This document shows, one piece after another, positions 54,265-61,880 of a stretch of DNA of 64,000 nt. This stretch comes from an uncultured Amylibacter sp. Lineage in GTDB: Bacteria; Pseudomonadota; Alphaproteobacteria; Rhodobacterales; Rhodobacteraceae. The stretch is taken from NCBI GenBank assembly GCA_947497475.1, contig CANMGS010000002.1, positions 310,001 to 374,000 on the forward strand, read 5' to 3'. The notes beneath the pieces were generated by a model. That model did not search any database. It had not been told where the DNA came from and worked only from the letters and a program-made list of their open reading frames with translations. Made by a program: the position numbers and the translations under genes. Position 1 is the stretch's first letter; each line of letters starts with the position of its first letter.

Positions 54265-54801
54265 ATGCGTATCCAACATGCGTAATGTTGGTCATGGTTC
54301 CAAGGGGCAGGAACGCCCCTTGGTCGGGTTCAGCTTTGACAAGCTGACGGCATTCAATCGGCGGACGGTTGATCTCCATGATATGGTCTATGGGGTGTTG
54401 GGGAGAGAGACTTCTCCCCAATGAGAGATCAAACAGCGATATGTTTGCATGGTGATGGGCAGGCTCAATGCCAGTCTATCATCATTGGCTTTGGGGGATA
54501 AAACGGGGGAGCGCATGCAACCCCCTTTTCAAGTTTGTGTGGTACTACCGCACACAACTTGCGTTACTCCTTAGTAACGTAATATGCTCGAAGGGGATCG
54601 CAGCAGTAACGGGTCAATGACCCACAACTGGCCATGTTCACTAATGGATCAGTTATTGCAAAGCTGACCCTGCGATTGGTGTCTTTAGGATCGCAGCATA
54701 AACGGGTCATCGTGGTTCGTTGTAAATTAGGTGGGAAAGTTGAATTTCTAGTTTCAGAGAAGCATCAACGAGTATGTCATATGATTGAAGAGTAAGCGGT
54801 A
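54265..54801. other. Hairpin-rich non-coding region (537 bp)
   Basis: No convincing gene. At least eight perfect or near-perfect stems follow one another: 54300-54323 (9 bp), 54330-54347 (7 bp), 54398-54421 (9 bp), 54505-54525 (5 bp G/C), 54535-54557 (TTGTGTG/CACACAA), 54562-54579 (7 bp, CCTT loop), 54611-54623 (GGGTC/GACCC) and 54626-54654. It is flanked by the end of a plus-strand gene and by the 3' end of the minus-strand operon. It could be a structured RNA, an origin, or a cluster of terminators; see the findings. Confidence 0.6.
54595..54709. repeat. 22-bp direct repeat with a complementary element between the copies
   Basis: Copies at 54595-54616 and 54688-54709 match at 20 of 22 bases (GGATCGCAGCA..AACGGGTCA). 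Between them TGACCCTGCGAT at 54665-54676 can pair with either copy, six plus six base pairs around a bulge, so the two stems exclude each other. Confidence 0.7.
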
Positions 54802-55773
54802 TTATGAATTAGCAGAGCCAAACATTGCAGTTGTAGATAAATTCAAACATACTTTTTGTCCTGATGCAAATGCATCAGATGTCGTCGAAGCGTTATTTCT
54901 ATGTGTCGAGTAATGCCAAACTCGAACGTCTGGATGAAATCTTATCGCAATAATTAAAGAAAATACTGCGAATATTTTAGGTCCCATCGGTAACAAAAGT
55001 ACTCTGTGTGTAGCTTTTTTATGTCGAACCAATTCAAATAATGATGCAAGTGTTTCTTCGGGGGAGGAAAGATCATATTTCACAACATTATTGGAGTTCT
55101 CAATAAACTCAAACCCGTAGTTTGCATTCCTGATAGCATCCTCAAAACGTGGGTCTGTTCCGACTGGAGTAAATACAAAAATCTCATCTGGCTCTAAACG
55201 ATCTTGTGCTCCAATAACTTTGCCGAACTCATATCCAGAACCGACAATCATACATAGTTTTTGATCGCTTGAGCGGGATGAGCCCGAAAACTCTGGTAGC
55301 ACTGGGCCGAACTTTGAAACGGTATCGAGCACATTGAAAGGTTTGGAAAAAACTTGAGGAAAGTACAATACATTGACATCAATAATAATTCCTCGATTCC
55401 TATAAACAGCTAATAGTAGCTCTGAAATTAAACTGCGGTCTAGCGAGCTAAAATCAATCGTGACACTTATCTTATTACCGCTATATTCAAGGCACCGACG
55501 ATTGAATTCATTTATGAATAAATTAGGGTCTGAAAGTTTATTATCATCTAACTGCATCTCATTTACGATCTTTAGATTAGCATCATAGCTATGCATACCA
55601 ACAGCTTGATAATCATAAATTAAGATTGCATCAAATTCTGTTAGTGTTTCAGATAACAAAAATTGACATGATCTTTTCTCATAACCCAATGCACCAATCA
55701 AAATCTTGACGGTTTTCGTTGCATCTTCTGTTGGCTTTGAAAGCATATCATTCGTCCCAGTTAAAAAGCGCAT
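54802..55773 (-). CDS. Last protein of the methylase-phosphoesterase-ATPase operon, unknown fold
   Basis: This 323-aa soluble protein starts at 55773 with GAGG 6 nt upstream; an in-frame ATG one base after the ATPase stop (55746) is an alternative. Alternating strands and helices (VKILIGALGYEKRS, ISVTIDFSSLDRSLISELLLAVY, LCMIVGSGYEFGK, ATHRVLLLPMGPKIFAVFSLIIA) suggest a Rossmann-like alpha/beta fold in two halves. GYEKRS recurs in some defence-linked unknowns, but I cannot assign a family. It overlaps the ATPase by 26 nt, so their production is coupled and they probably act together. There is no nuclease or ligand motif I can name. Confidence 0.75.
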   Translation of the reverse strand: MRFLTGTNDMLSKPTEDATKTVKILIGALGYEKRSCQFLLSETLTEFDAILIYDYQAVGMHSYDANLKIVNEMQLDDNKLSDPNLFINEFNRRCLEYSGNKISVTIDFSSLDRSLISELLLAVYRNRGIIIDVNVLYFPQVFSKPFNVLDTVSKFGPVLPEFSGSSRSSDQKLCMIVGSGYEFGKVIGAQDRLEPDEIFVFTPVGTDPRFEDAIRNANYGFEFIENSNNVVKYDLSSPEETLASLFELVRHKKATHRVLLLPMGPKIFAVFSLIIAIRFHPDVRVWHYSTHRNNASTTSDAFASGQKVCLNLSTTAMFGSANS

Positions 55774-57556
55774 TTTGCGCCTCAGGTTGATGAAACTCTA
55801 AGTGTGAAATTTTTCGTTCACTACCAGTTTGGGTGGGTAAAGGGTACCATGGTGAAAGCTGGTAAGAAATTCTAAACCTCAATCCTTGGAGGTCTAAGTG
55901 CAACCCTCGTTGATTAGATTCATCTAGAATAATAGCACCTGAATTCACAGCAATACCCAATATTCGCAATGAATAATCTCCCATACTTTGAGCAATTTTA
56001 AATGCAAGTTGCGGTTCAGGTGAAAATGTTTTTGTAATTAATTGTGTATATAGTCCTTCTCCTAAAATATCGACAACATCAAGAGCGTGTGACATTCGTT
56101 TATTATAGCTTGGATCAAACGGTACAATTTGTGTTGCAACTAACGCTCGAAATCTATTAACATTTTTTTTGATAACATCTTTTAAAGCGCCTTGTGACGG
56201 CCTATTAGCATTCATACAGTTAATAATGTCATCGCAATAAAAATGGATAGCCCTTGGGTTTTGCTCTGTAAGTTTTAATATCTGATCAAAGCTATTGAAA
56301 TAATGATATGATTTGCGAGAGGCTTTTATCCCTTTGCCGCCCTTAAACGACTTCAAATAATGATATCTAAATTCAGAGACACCACCTAATTTTCTCACAA
56401 GCGGAGCTTTGTTCTTCTCAGTATAATTTGATATTTCAGAAATAATTATATTGTTATCTTTTAGATATGATGCAAAGGTATGATCCTTTTCGGATAAACT
56501 TCGAAATATCTCCTTATATCGGCGTATACGGTGCCCATTATCTTTAAATTGCAAGGTATGTTGATCTGCAGCGGAGTTCACGTATTTTTTGAATGAATCC
56601 AGATTTACATCTCGACTATCGCAAATCTTGGAAATTAGTTCTGAGGCAAAACTGTAAGTTTCATTTTTAAATTTTCCACTCAACGTTATAGTTTCAAAGT
56701 CATGTCCTTCTTGTGGCCCAGAACGACTAGAGCCATCCTCCTTTACAAAATCAATATACGGGAAAAGTGAAAATTTTATCACAGCCCTACTATCAAAGGA
56801 GCGTAAGCGTTGATAAATCTCGTTTAATATTGATTGTGGTGCTATTTCCATTTCATCAAAATGGAGGGCCCATTTTTTAACACCAGTAAGCTCCTGCATA
56901 ATTTCAAAGAAACCAGTTAACATTATAAACAGATTTCTTGGTTCTTCATGATTTATATCTGAGAAGTCAGGGTCATCTAAGGAATTAATCATAGCAGAAT
57001 AACTATTCTGCCGTTTCAGTAGCGCTAATTTAAGTCCTAAAAAAGATTTTGGGCGACTTGGTAACTCCCAAAACGCAGAACATTCTTGGCATATATTTGC
57101 TTCAACTTCACGAGAAACTTTAAAACACCACTTAGGTAATTCTTCATCATACTTAGTCGCAATCTCAGCGGCATCTTGAATTGACGCTATAACTTCATAC
57201 AAGCAATAATCTACAAATAAGGCATGTTGTACAAATTGGATAGTTTCAGATTTAATATCTGAGCGGCCTAGGCTTTGCATATTTTCAAATGCACTAGCCT
57301 CTCCTTTCCATAGAGTGTCAGCTGGAATATATAATGGAACATGGTCAAGGTCCAAATTTTCAAACTCTGGCCTTTTACGTAATTCATGTAATCCTGTAGG
57401 CGTCAACAATTTAAGTATCGTTGTCTTACCTATACCTCTAGGACCAACTAAAACCTTACTTTGATACTCTAAAATTTTCTCAAAGTCATCGGGTTTTACA
57501 AATGATTGTGCGATTTGACGAGGATCACTATTGCGGGCATTATATGCATCAGACAT
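55748..57556 (-). CDS. ORC/CDC6-like AAA ATPase
   Basis: Start at 57556 (MSDAYNARNSDPRQ, 602 aa) with GGAGG 6 nt upstream, overlapping the phosphoesterase stop by 8 nt. The P-loop GPRGIGKTT is at 38-46 and Walker B HFDEM at 232-236. The opening ARNSDPRQIAQSFVKPDDFEK, ending just before the P-loop, is typical of bacterial ORC-CDC6-type ATPases seen in defence islands. A winged-helix-like C-terminal part is possible (about 500-560). A CxxC pair at 156-159 (CQEC) may bind metal. It would drive the partner nuclease or translocation along DNA; that is inference. Confidence 0.85.
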   Translation of the reverse strand: MSDAYNARNSDPRQIAQSFVKPDDFEKILEYQSKVLVGPRGIGKTTILKLLTPTGLHELRKRPEFENLDLDHVPLYIPADTLWKGEASAFENMQSLGRSDIKSETIQFVQHALFVDYCLYEVIASIQDAAEIATKYDEELPKWCFKVSREVEANICQECSAFWELPSRPKSFLGLKLALLKRQNSYSAMINSLDDPDFSDINHEEPRNLFIMLTGFFEIMQELTGVKKWALHFDEMEIAPQSILNEIYQRLRSFDSRAVIKFSLFPYIDFVKEDGSSRSGPQEGHDFETITLSGKFKNETYSFASELISKICDSRDVNLDSFKKYVNSAADQHTLQFKDNGHRIRRYKEIFRSLSEKDHTFASYLKDNNIIISEISNYTEKNKAPLVRKLGGVSEFRYHYLKSFKGGKGIKASRKSYHYFNSFDQILKLTEQNPRAIHFYCDDIINCMNANRPSQGALKDVIKKNVNRFRALVATQIVPFDPSYNKRMSHALDVVDILGEGLYTQLITKTFSPEPQLAFKIAQSMGDYSLRILGIAVNSGAIILDESNQRGLHLDLQGLRFRISYQLSPWYPLPTQTGSERKISHLEFHQPEAQNALFNWDE

Positions 57557-58793
57557 CGTCTTCCTCCACGTAAAAAGCGAATTTTTCCACTCCATTTTTG
57601 GGTATCGTTTCTACTGAATGCGTATTTTTTAAATACGCCTGCAAATCATGTAAATCGTTTTGAGTAAGAAACTTTAATTCAGGCACTGTCTCGAATGCTG
57701 CCCGTCCTGTCAAACTGCCTCCATCTTTGACTTCTTCGTAGATTTTATTGGCAATTTCTGTGATTGAAGCTTTACGACCAAAGCCAATAAGATGTGTCAT
57801 TCCTGATGAACCAGCTTTATCCCATTGATTTGCAACCCAATCCCAACTACGAATTTGCCCAGATAAAGATTTAGTTGCATTATCCAAATTAATATCCAAA
57901 ATGTGGAACTGGCATTTATAATTTTCTTCCATTTTTGGATAAGGTCTCGCAGCAAGACTTGCTGCCGATAATATCCAAGGAGAATTAGCTTTATCGTTAT
58001 ATTTTTGAAAATTAACAAAATGCTTATGGCCGTGAATTACAAAGCTAGGCTTATCCATTTTTTGCAAAGCGGATAAGAAATCGGCTCCATTCTCAATGTA
58101 GTCAGTTTCTATGTCCTGTTCTTGATGAACAGAGATTGGATGGTGGTGCATTGAAACGATAAAAGCAGAACAAGCAGATTTTTTCATTCGCGTTTCAATT
58201 TTGTCAATCATGTCGTCGCTAATAAAACCTTTATTCCATAGGTCTGATTTATTTGCCCCACCATAACCTAAAAGGGATGATGTATCTATTAGCACTAAAC
58301 CAATGTCTCCATCTTCAATAATCGTAAACTTTTCGCTATGGTATTCTGTATGCTGTTTTTTATCTTTTACAGGAAAAAGTGGTTTCAAATGATTTAACAT
58401 CGAATTCGGAAGCCCATTTTCGAAGTCGACTTTATGGGCTGCTACGTCATGATTTCCACTAACGGCTAACAACTTAGATATATTCAAATCAGAGGCAATA
58501 TTATTTAGTTGTTGCCATATAATTTGGAGTACACTTTTTTTACATTGATGAGCCATATCGCCAAGACAAATCATATAGTCAATTTCATCGTCTAATTTAT
58601 TTTCTTTCAGGAACTTGGGGACAGCGAGTAAACGATTTTGCCGAACTGACATTTCTTCAACCATTACAAGCCCTCTAGTAGTACCGCTATACCCACCGAC
58701 TGCTTTCAATTGCGGCTTAGGTTGAGTGCTCTCGGTTAAATCCAAAAGGTCTTTTGACATCGCATGGATATCGCTGATTATGAGAATTTTCAT
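57549..58793 (-). CDS. Calcineurin-like metallophosphoesterase
   Basis: This 414-aa protein shows all five blocks of the calcineurin-like fold: D8-x-H10 (ISDIHA), GD at 78-79 (CLGDMAH), GNHD at 113-116, the H216-H218 run (MHHHP) and GHKH at 255-258. It is therefore probably active with two metals. Family members with such domains include Mre11/SbcD nucleases as well as phosphodiesterases. The C-terminal 120 residues (after about 290) are outside the fold and may bind DNA or a partner. Four bp separate it from the methylase gene, and its stop overlaps the ATPase start. Confidence 0.88.
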   Translation of the reverse strand: MKILIISDIHAMSKDLLDLTESTQPKPQLKAVGGYSGTTRGLVMVEEMSVRQNRLLAVPKFLKENKLDDEIDYMICLGDMAHQCKKSVLQIIWQQLNNIASDLNISKLLAVSGNHDVAAHKVDFENGLPNSMLNHLKPLFPVKDKKQHTEYHSEKFTIIEDGDIGLVLIDTSSLLGYGGANKSDLWNKGFISDDMIDKIETRMKKSACSAFIVSMHHHPISVHQEQDIETDYIENGADFLSALQKMDKPSFVIHGHKHFVNFQKYNDKANSPWILSAASLAARPYPKMEENYKCQFHILDINLDNATKSLSGQIRSWDWVANQWDKAGSSGMTHLIGFGRKASITEIANKIYEEVKDGGSLTGRAAFETVPELKFLTQNDLHDLQAYLKNTHSVETIPKNGVEKFAFYVEEDDV

Positions 58794-58797
58794 ATTA

Positions 58798-59688
58798 TTA
58801 TAGTACTGCTATTAATTCGTTTTGACTGTTGCGCCGATTTTTAAACCCACCAACATTCCTAGATACTTGAATTTCTTCCTGTATACAGTCATCAAAGAGA
58901 TCGCGAAATTCGGCACATTCTTTATATGAAACAATTACTTTGTTTCCATTATTTGCCCATTTACGTGCCACATTAGACAAGCGAATTAAATCATCATGTG
59001 AAAATGTTTTAGGGCCGTATTCCCGAAAGACTCTCTGACCAGCAGTATAATATGGTGGGTCCATGTAGATAGTACCGTCTACGGGGCCGACATCATCAAG
59101 AAATTGTTCAAAATCACAGCTATGAAACTCAGCTTTTTTTATAAGCTCTGAAAATTTCAAGAAACTATCTCTATCAATTAACTTTAACTTACCACCTCCA
59201 AAAGGCGTATTAAATTTATTTTGCAAATTAGTTCTATAAATCCCGTTAAAACAAAGATGATTTAGGTACATAAAATATGCTGACCTGCGCACACAATTTC
59301 TCATCCGATTATACTCAGATCGAACCCAATAATATGTATCCTGATCGACCTTCAAACGGTTATATATTTCCCACAATGGTTCAGGATTATCACTTGCATC
59401 ACGATAAAAATTAATAAGCGATATATTTAAGTCATTTAGATACGCGCCTTCAGGTTGATTTCTAAAAAAAAGAACTGCAGACCCAGCAAAAGGCTCATAA
59501 TATTTTTTTGTGAAATCAATATAATGTTCCAATGACGGGGCTATTGGTAATTTACTACCAGCCCATCGTATCGGTTTAATCTGGTGTGCTTTATAAATGG
59601 CGTGCCTATCTCTTTTTATTAATCGTTTATACAGTAGACAGACTGAATTATACTCAGATTCTGAATAAGCATTAACATAACATACCAA
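58798..59688 (-). CDS. D12-class DNA adenine N6-methyltransferase (Dam type)
   Basis: This 296-aa protein contains KPIRWAGSK (38-46), motif I EPFAGSAVLF (65-74), the FNGIYRTN segment at 147-154 with the D12 hallmark, and motif IV DPPY at 210-213. That order (WAGSK, F.G, FNG, DPPY) is the Dam/DpnM class, which methylates adenine in short palindromes such as GATC; the actual target is unknown. The only plausible start is a TTG at 59688 without a good ribosome site, so the N-terminus (about 36 residues before KPIRWAG) is uncertain. It is the first gene of the operon. Confidence 0.86.
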   Translation of the reverse strand: MVCYVNAYSESEYNSVCLLYKRLIKRDRHAIYKAHQIKPIRWAGSKLPIAPSLEHYIDFTKKYYEPFAGSAVLFFRNQPEGAYLNDLNISLINFYRDASDNPEPLWEIYNRLKVDQDTYYWVRSEYNRMRNCVRRSAYFMYLNHLCFNGIYRTNLQNKFNTPFGGGKLKLIDRDSFLKFSELIKKAEFHSCDFEQFLDDVGPVDGTIYMDPPYYTAGQRVFREYGPKTFSHDDLIRLSNVARKWANNGNKVIVSYKECAEFRDLFDDCIQEEIQVSRNVGGFKNRRNSQNELIAVL

Positions 59689-59804
59689 TAGTTGAGATAA
59701 CTGCCAACATTTTACTTAAAGTATTCTTGGTTATTATTATAATTAGACAATTAAAAATGAAACTCGATACGCTCGATTAATAATAATGAAATTTAGAGGA
59801 TTTA

Positions 59805-60707
59805 ATGTTTAAGGAAAAACAATTTGATATTGAGCATGCGCTTAGTATGTATGCTTTAAGCGATTTTTGCTTTCCTGTTGAAGCAATATACGACGATGAA
59901 ATTATTAAGTCTCTAGGGGAAAGAGTTAACAATTGCCATATTTATATGATTGGTTTGATGCCCGAAACAATGATCTTAGATGTTGTTCAAAAAGATAGTG
60001 AATTAATTGTATCTTTTAACGTTCTTGATAAAGAGCATGATATTTCCATCCCAATTCAAGATGGTTACAATTTAGTCCAAAATGAAAACGATTTTTTCGT
60101 CGAGAATGATCAAGGCGAGCAATTATACCTGCCTCAAAATCTAATAATGAATGCATTAAGTAATCAAATTGGAGGGCTTCCTTTTAATGTACAATATATA
60201 GGGCAAGCGTATGGGGCAGATGGGTCGAGAAACGCCATTGATCGGCTAAGAAAACACGAAACTCTACAAAAAATTTCAATAAAAGGCACTCCAGATGGAC
60301 ATAGATTAATGTTATATTTGTTAGAGATTGAACCTGCAAATCAGGTGTTTACATTTTTTAATCCGTTTGCCGATGATACGACACAGGGAGAAGAACGTAT
60401 TCAGGCGGGGGTGAAAAAATTGTTTGGTACAAGTGAAGGCGAACGTATTACATTATATGAAGCGTCATTAATTCGTTATTTTCGCCCCCATTTTAATACT
60501 GTTTTTAAAAATAGCTTCCCATCAACAAAAATGAAAGTTTTAGAAGATTGTTACGAAAAGGATTTTTCAGCAATCGTTGCTGAGATTTGTTTTGATCATA
60601 ATCCGTTTTTATTGTGTTCAGAAAATGTTGAACCTAGTGAGTATCACATAATCAGACATAATCTTCATGAAACTGCAGAACGTCAGGTCTTCTTTTTCGG
60701 AAAATAA
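59805..60707 (+). CDS. GIY-YIG-like protein with an extra N-terminal domain
   Basis: The 300-aa protein is divergent from the methylase operon. Residues 128-240 resemble a GIY-YIG nuclease core: VQYIGQA at 129-135, RLRKHETLQKI at 147-157 (the R..H element), then EASLIRYFRPHFN at 219-231 with the family's E...LI..F.P..N. The first motif reads YIG without a clean GIY partner. N-terminal residues 1-125 are of unknown type. GAGG lies about 8 nt upstream of the ATG. A nuclease role is inference. Confidence 0.7.
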   Translation: MFKEKQFDIEHALSMYALSDFCFPVEAIYDDEIIKSLGERVNNCHIYMIGLMPETMILDVVQKDSELIVSFNVLDKEHDISIPIQDGYNLVQNENDFFVENDQGEQLYLPQNLIMNALSNQIGGLPFNVQYIGQAYGADGSRNAIDRLRKHETLQKISIKGTPDGHRLMLYLLEIEPANQVFTFFNPFADDTTQGEERIQAGVKKLFGTSEGERITLYEASLIRYFRPHFNTVFKNSFPSTKMKVLEDCYEKDFSAIVAEICFDHNPFLLCSENVEPSEYHIIRHNLHETAERQVFFFGK

Positions 60708-60857
60708 AATTATAGATTACTTTATTCTATTTATTCGTCTCTAAAGCGTGGAAACGTTTCTCATTTAAAAGCGATAGTCTTGGTTTAATAATCAATTGGA
60801 AAGCTGGATTGATGGAGATGTATGATACGATAGACTATATTGTTATAAGTTTTAATA

Positions 60858-61814
60858 ATGAAAAATGATCTCCAAATTAATACTGCACTTTATAGTGCCT
60901 TAGAGCATTATCGAGAAATCTTTGATAGATTTCCCCAAAGTGAGTTAAGTATAGATACAATCAACAACCTTGGTTTCTTTGCTCTAGCAAAATTACAAAA
61001 TGAAAAACTTAATATCCAAATTAGCCTTGGTGTCCTTGATAGTATTCAATCCCTTTGGAGGAACTTCTTAAAAGCCAATCAAGACACGTTTTTTGGTTCT
61101 CTAGGCAAGGGAAAATTAATCCAAGGCTCCTTAGTTTGGCTTTTTCTTCACGAACTCAGCCACTACACACTCGGTCATTTTAAAATTACAGGCGAGCAAG
61201 CAATAGCGGAAACAGCCAAAGGCCGTGAATTTGGTTTACTGTCCCGCGCGCCAGAACAGAAACTTCCATATGACGCCTTAAATGATCTGGATTACGTGCA
61301 AATTGAGCGGTGTCTTGAATTACAGGCAGATCACGAAGCGATAGATATGTTTCTAGAAGGCTATTCAACAGATGAATGGGAAGAATTACGTCTGCGTGTG
61401 GCCTGTATATCTGCTGTTATGGTTTTGATTGATGTTGAAGACAGCAAACATACGGTTGTAGATTCATCCCACCCCAAGGCGGCAACGCGGATATTTCAGC
61501 TATTGGGGCATTTATCCGAAATGCCTTTGATTCATGCGCAACTATCAGGTGATACGAATGATATCCCAACCGATGATGAACAACGCGCGTTTTCAAAAGA
61601 GGTTGTTATTCCAGCCTTCTTTGATGCAATCGAATTAGTAAAAGCCGTAAACGCAGAGCATATATTGGATGAATTGGGTGATTTACCCACTTTTTTCCAA
61701 GACGTGTTATTGGTAAAAACAAATACTCAAGCTGGAGCTGGCCAATATCAAACGGTTGGTGCAATAGAGTTGAGTGGGTTAATAAGTTTGAATGAGAAAA
61801 TTCTGTATTTTTAA
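60858..61814 (+). CDS. HExxH metallopeptidase-like protein (M48-like)
   Basis: This 318-aa protein lacks signal peptide and membrane segments. The zinc motif HELSH at 98-102 (LFLHELSHYTLGHF) is followed 51 residues later by E154 in CLELQADHEA, with a D at 158, the gluzincin ligand pattern of M48/M41-like peptidases. A C-terminal SHPKAATRIFQLLG adds the M48-type HP..R region. It could be a cytosolic protease activated upon infection or stress. The lack of a membrane domain sets it apart from HtpX/Ste24. Confidence 0.72.
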   Translation: MKNDLQINTALYSALEHYREIFDRFPQSELSIDTINNLGFFALAKLQNEKLNIQISLGVLDSIQSLWRNFLKANQDTFFGSLGKGKLIQGSLVWLFLHELSHYTLGHFKITGEQAIAETAKGREFGLLSRAPEQKLPYDALNDLDYVQIERCLELQADHEAIDMFLEGYSTDEWEELRLRVACISAVMVLIDVEDSKHTVVDSSHPKAATRIFQLLGHLSEMPLIHAQLSGDTNDIPTDDEQRAFSKEVVIPAFFDAIELVKAVNAEHILDELGDLPTFFQDVLLVKTNTQAGAGQYQTVGAIELSGLISLNEKILYF

Positions 61815-61880
61815 TGAATAATTATTATAATTATATAAAATAAGCTTTTTATTAATAAAATATTTTAGGAGTAACCAATA

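Noticed and set aside
54265-54801. Retron or CRISPR-like locus in the hairpin region
   Set aside because: No reverse transcriptase or cas gene is present; only one 22-bp repeat pair exists and its spacing is not array-like.
54802-59688. Classical type II restriction-modification or BREX locus
   Set aside because: No restriction endonuclease, PglX, PglZ or BrxC-like protein is seen; the methylase partners are a phosphoesterase and an ORC-like ATPase.
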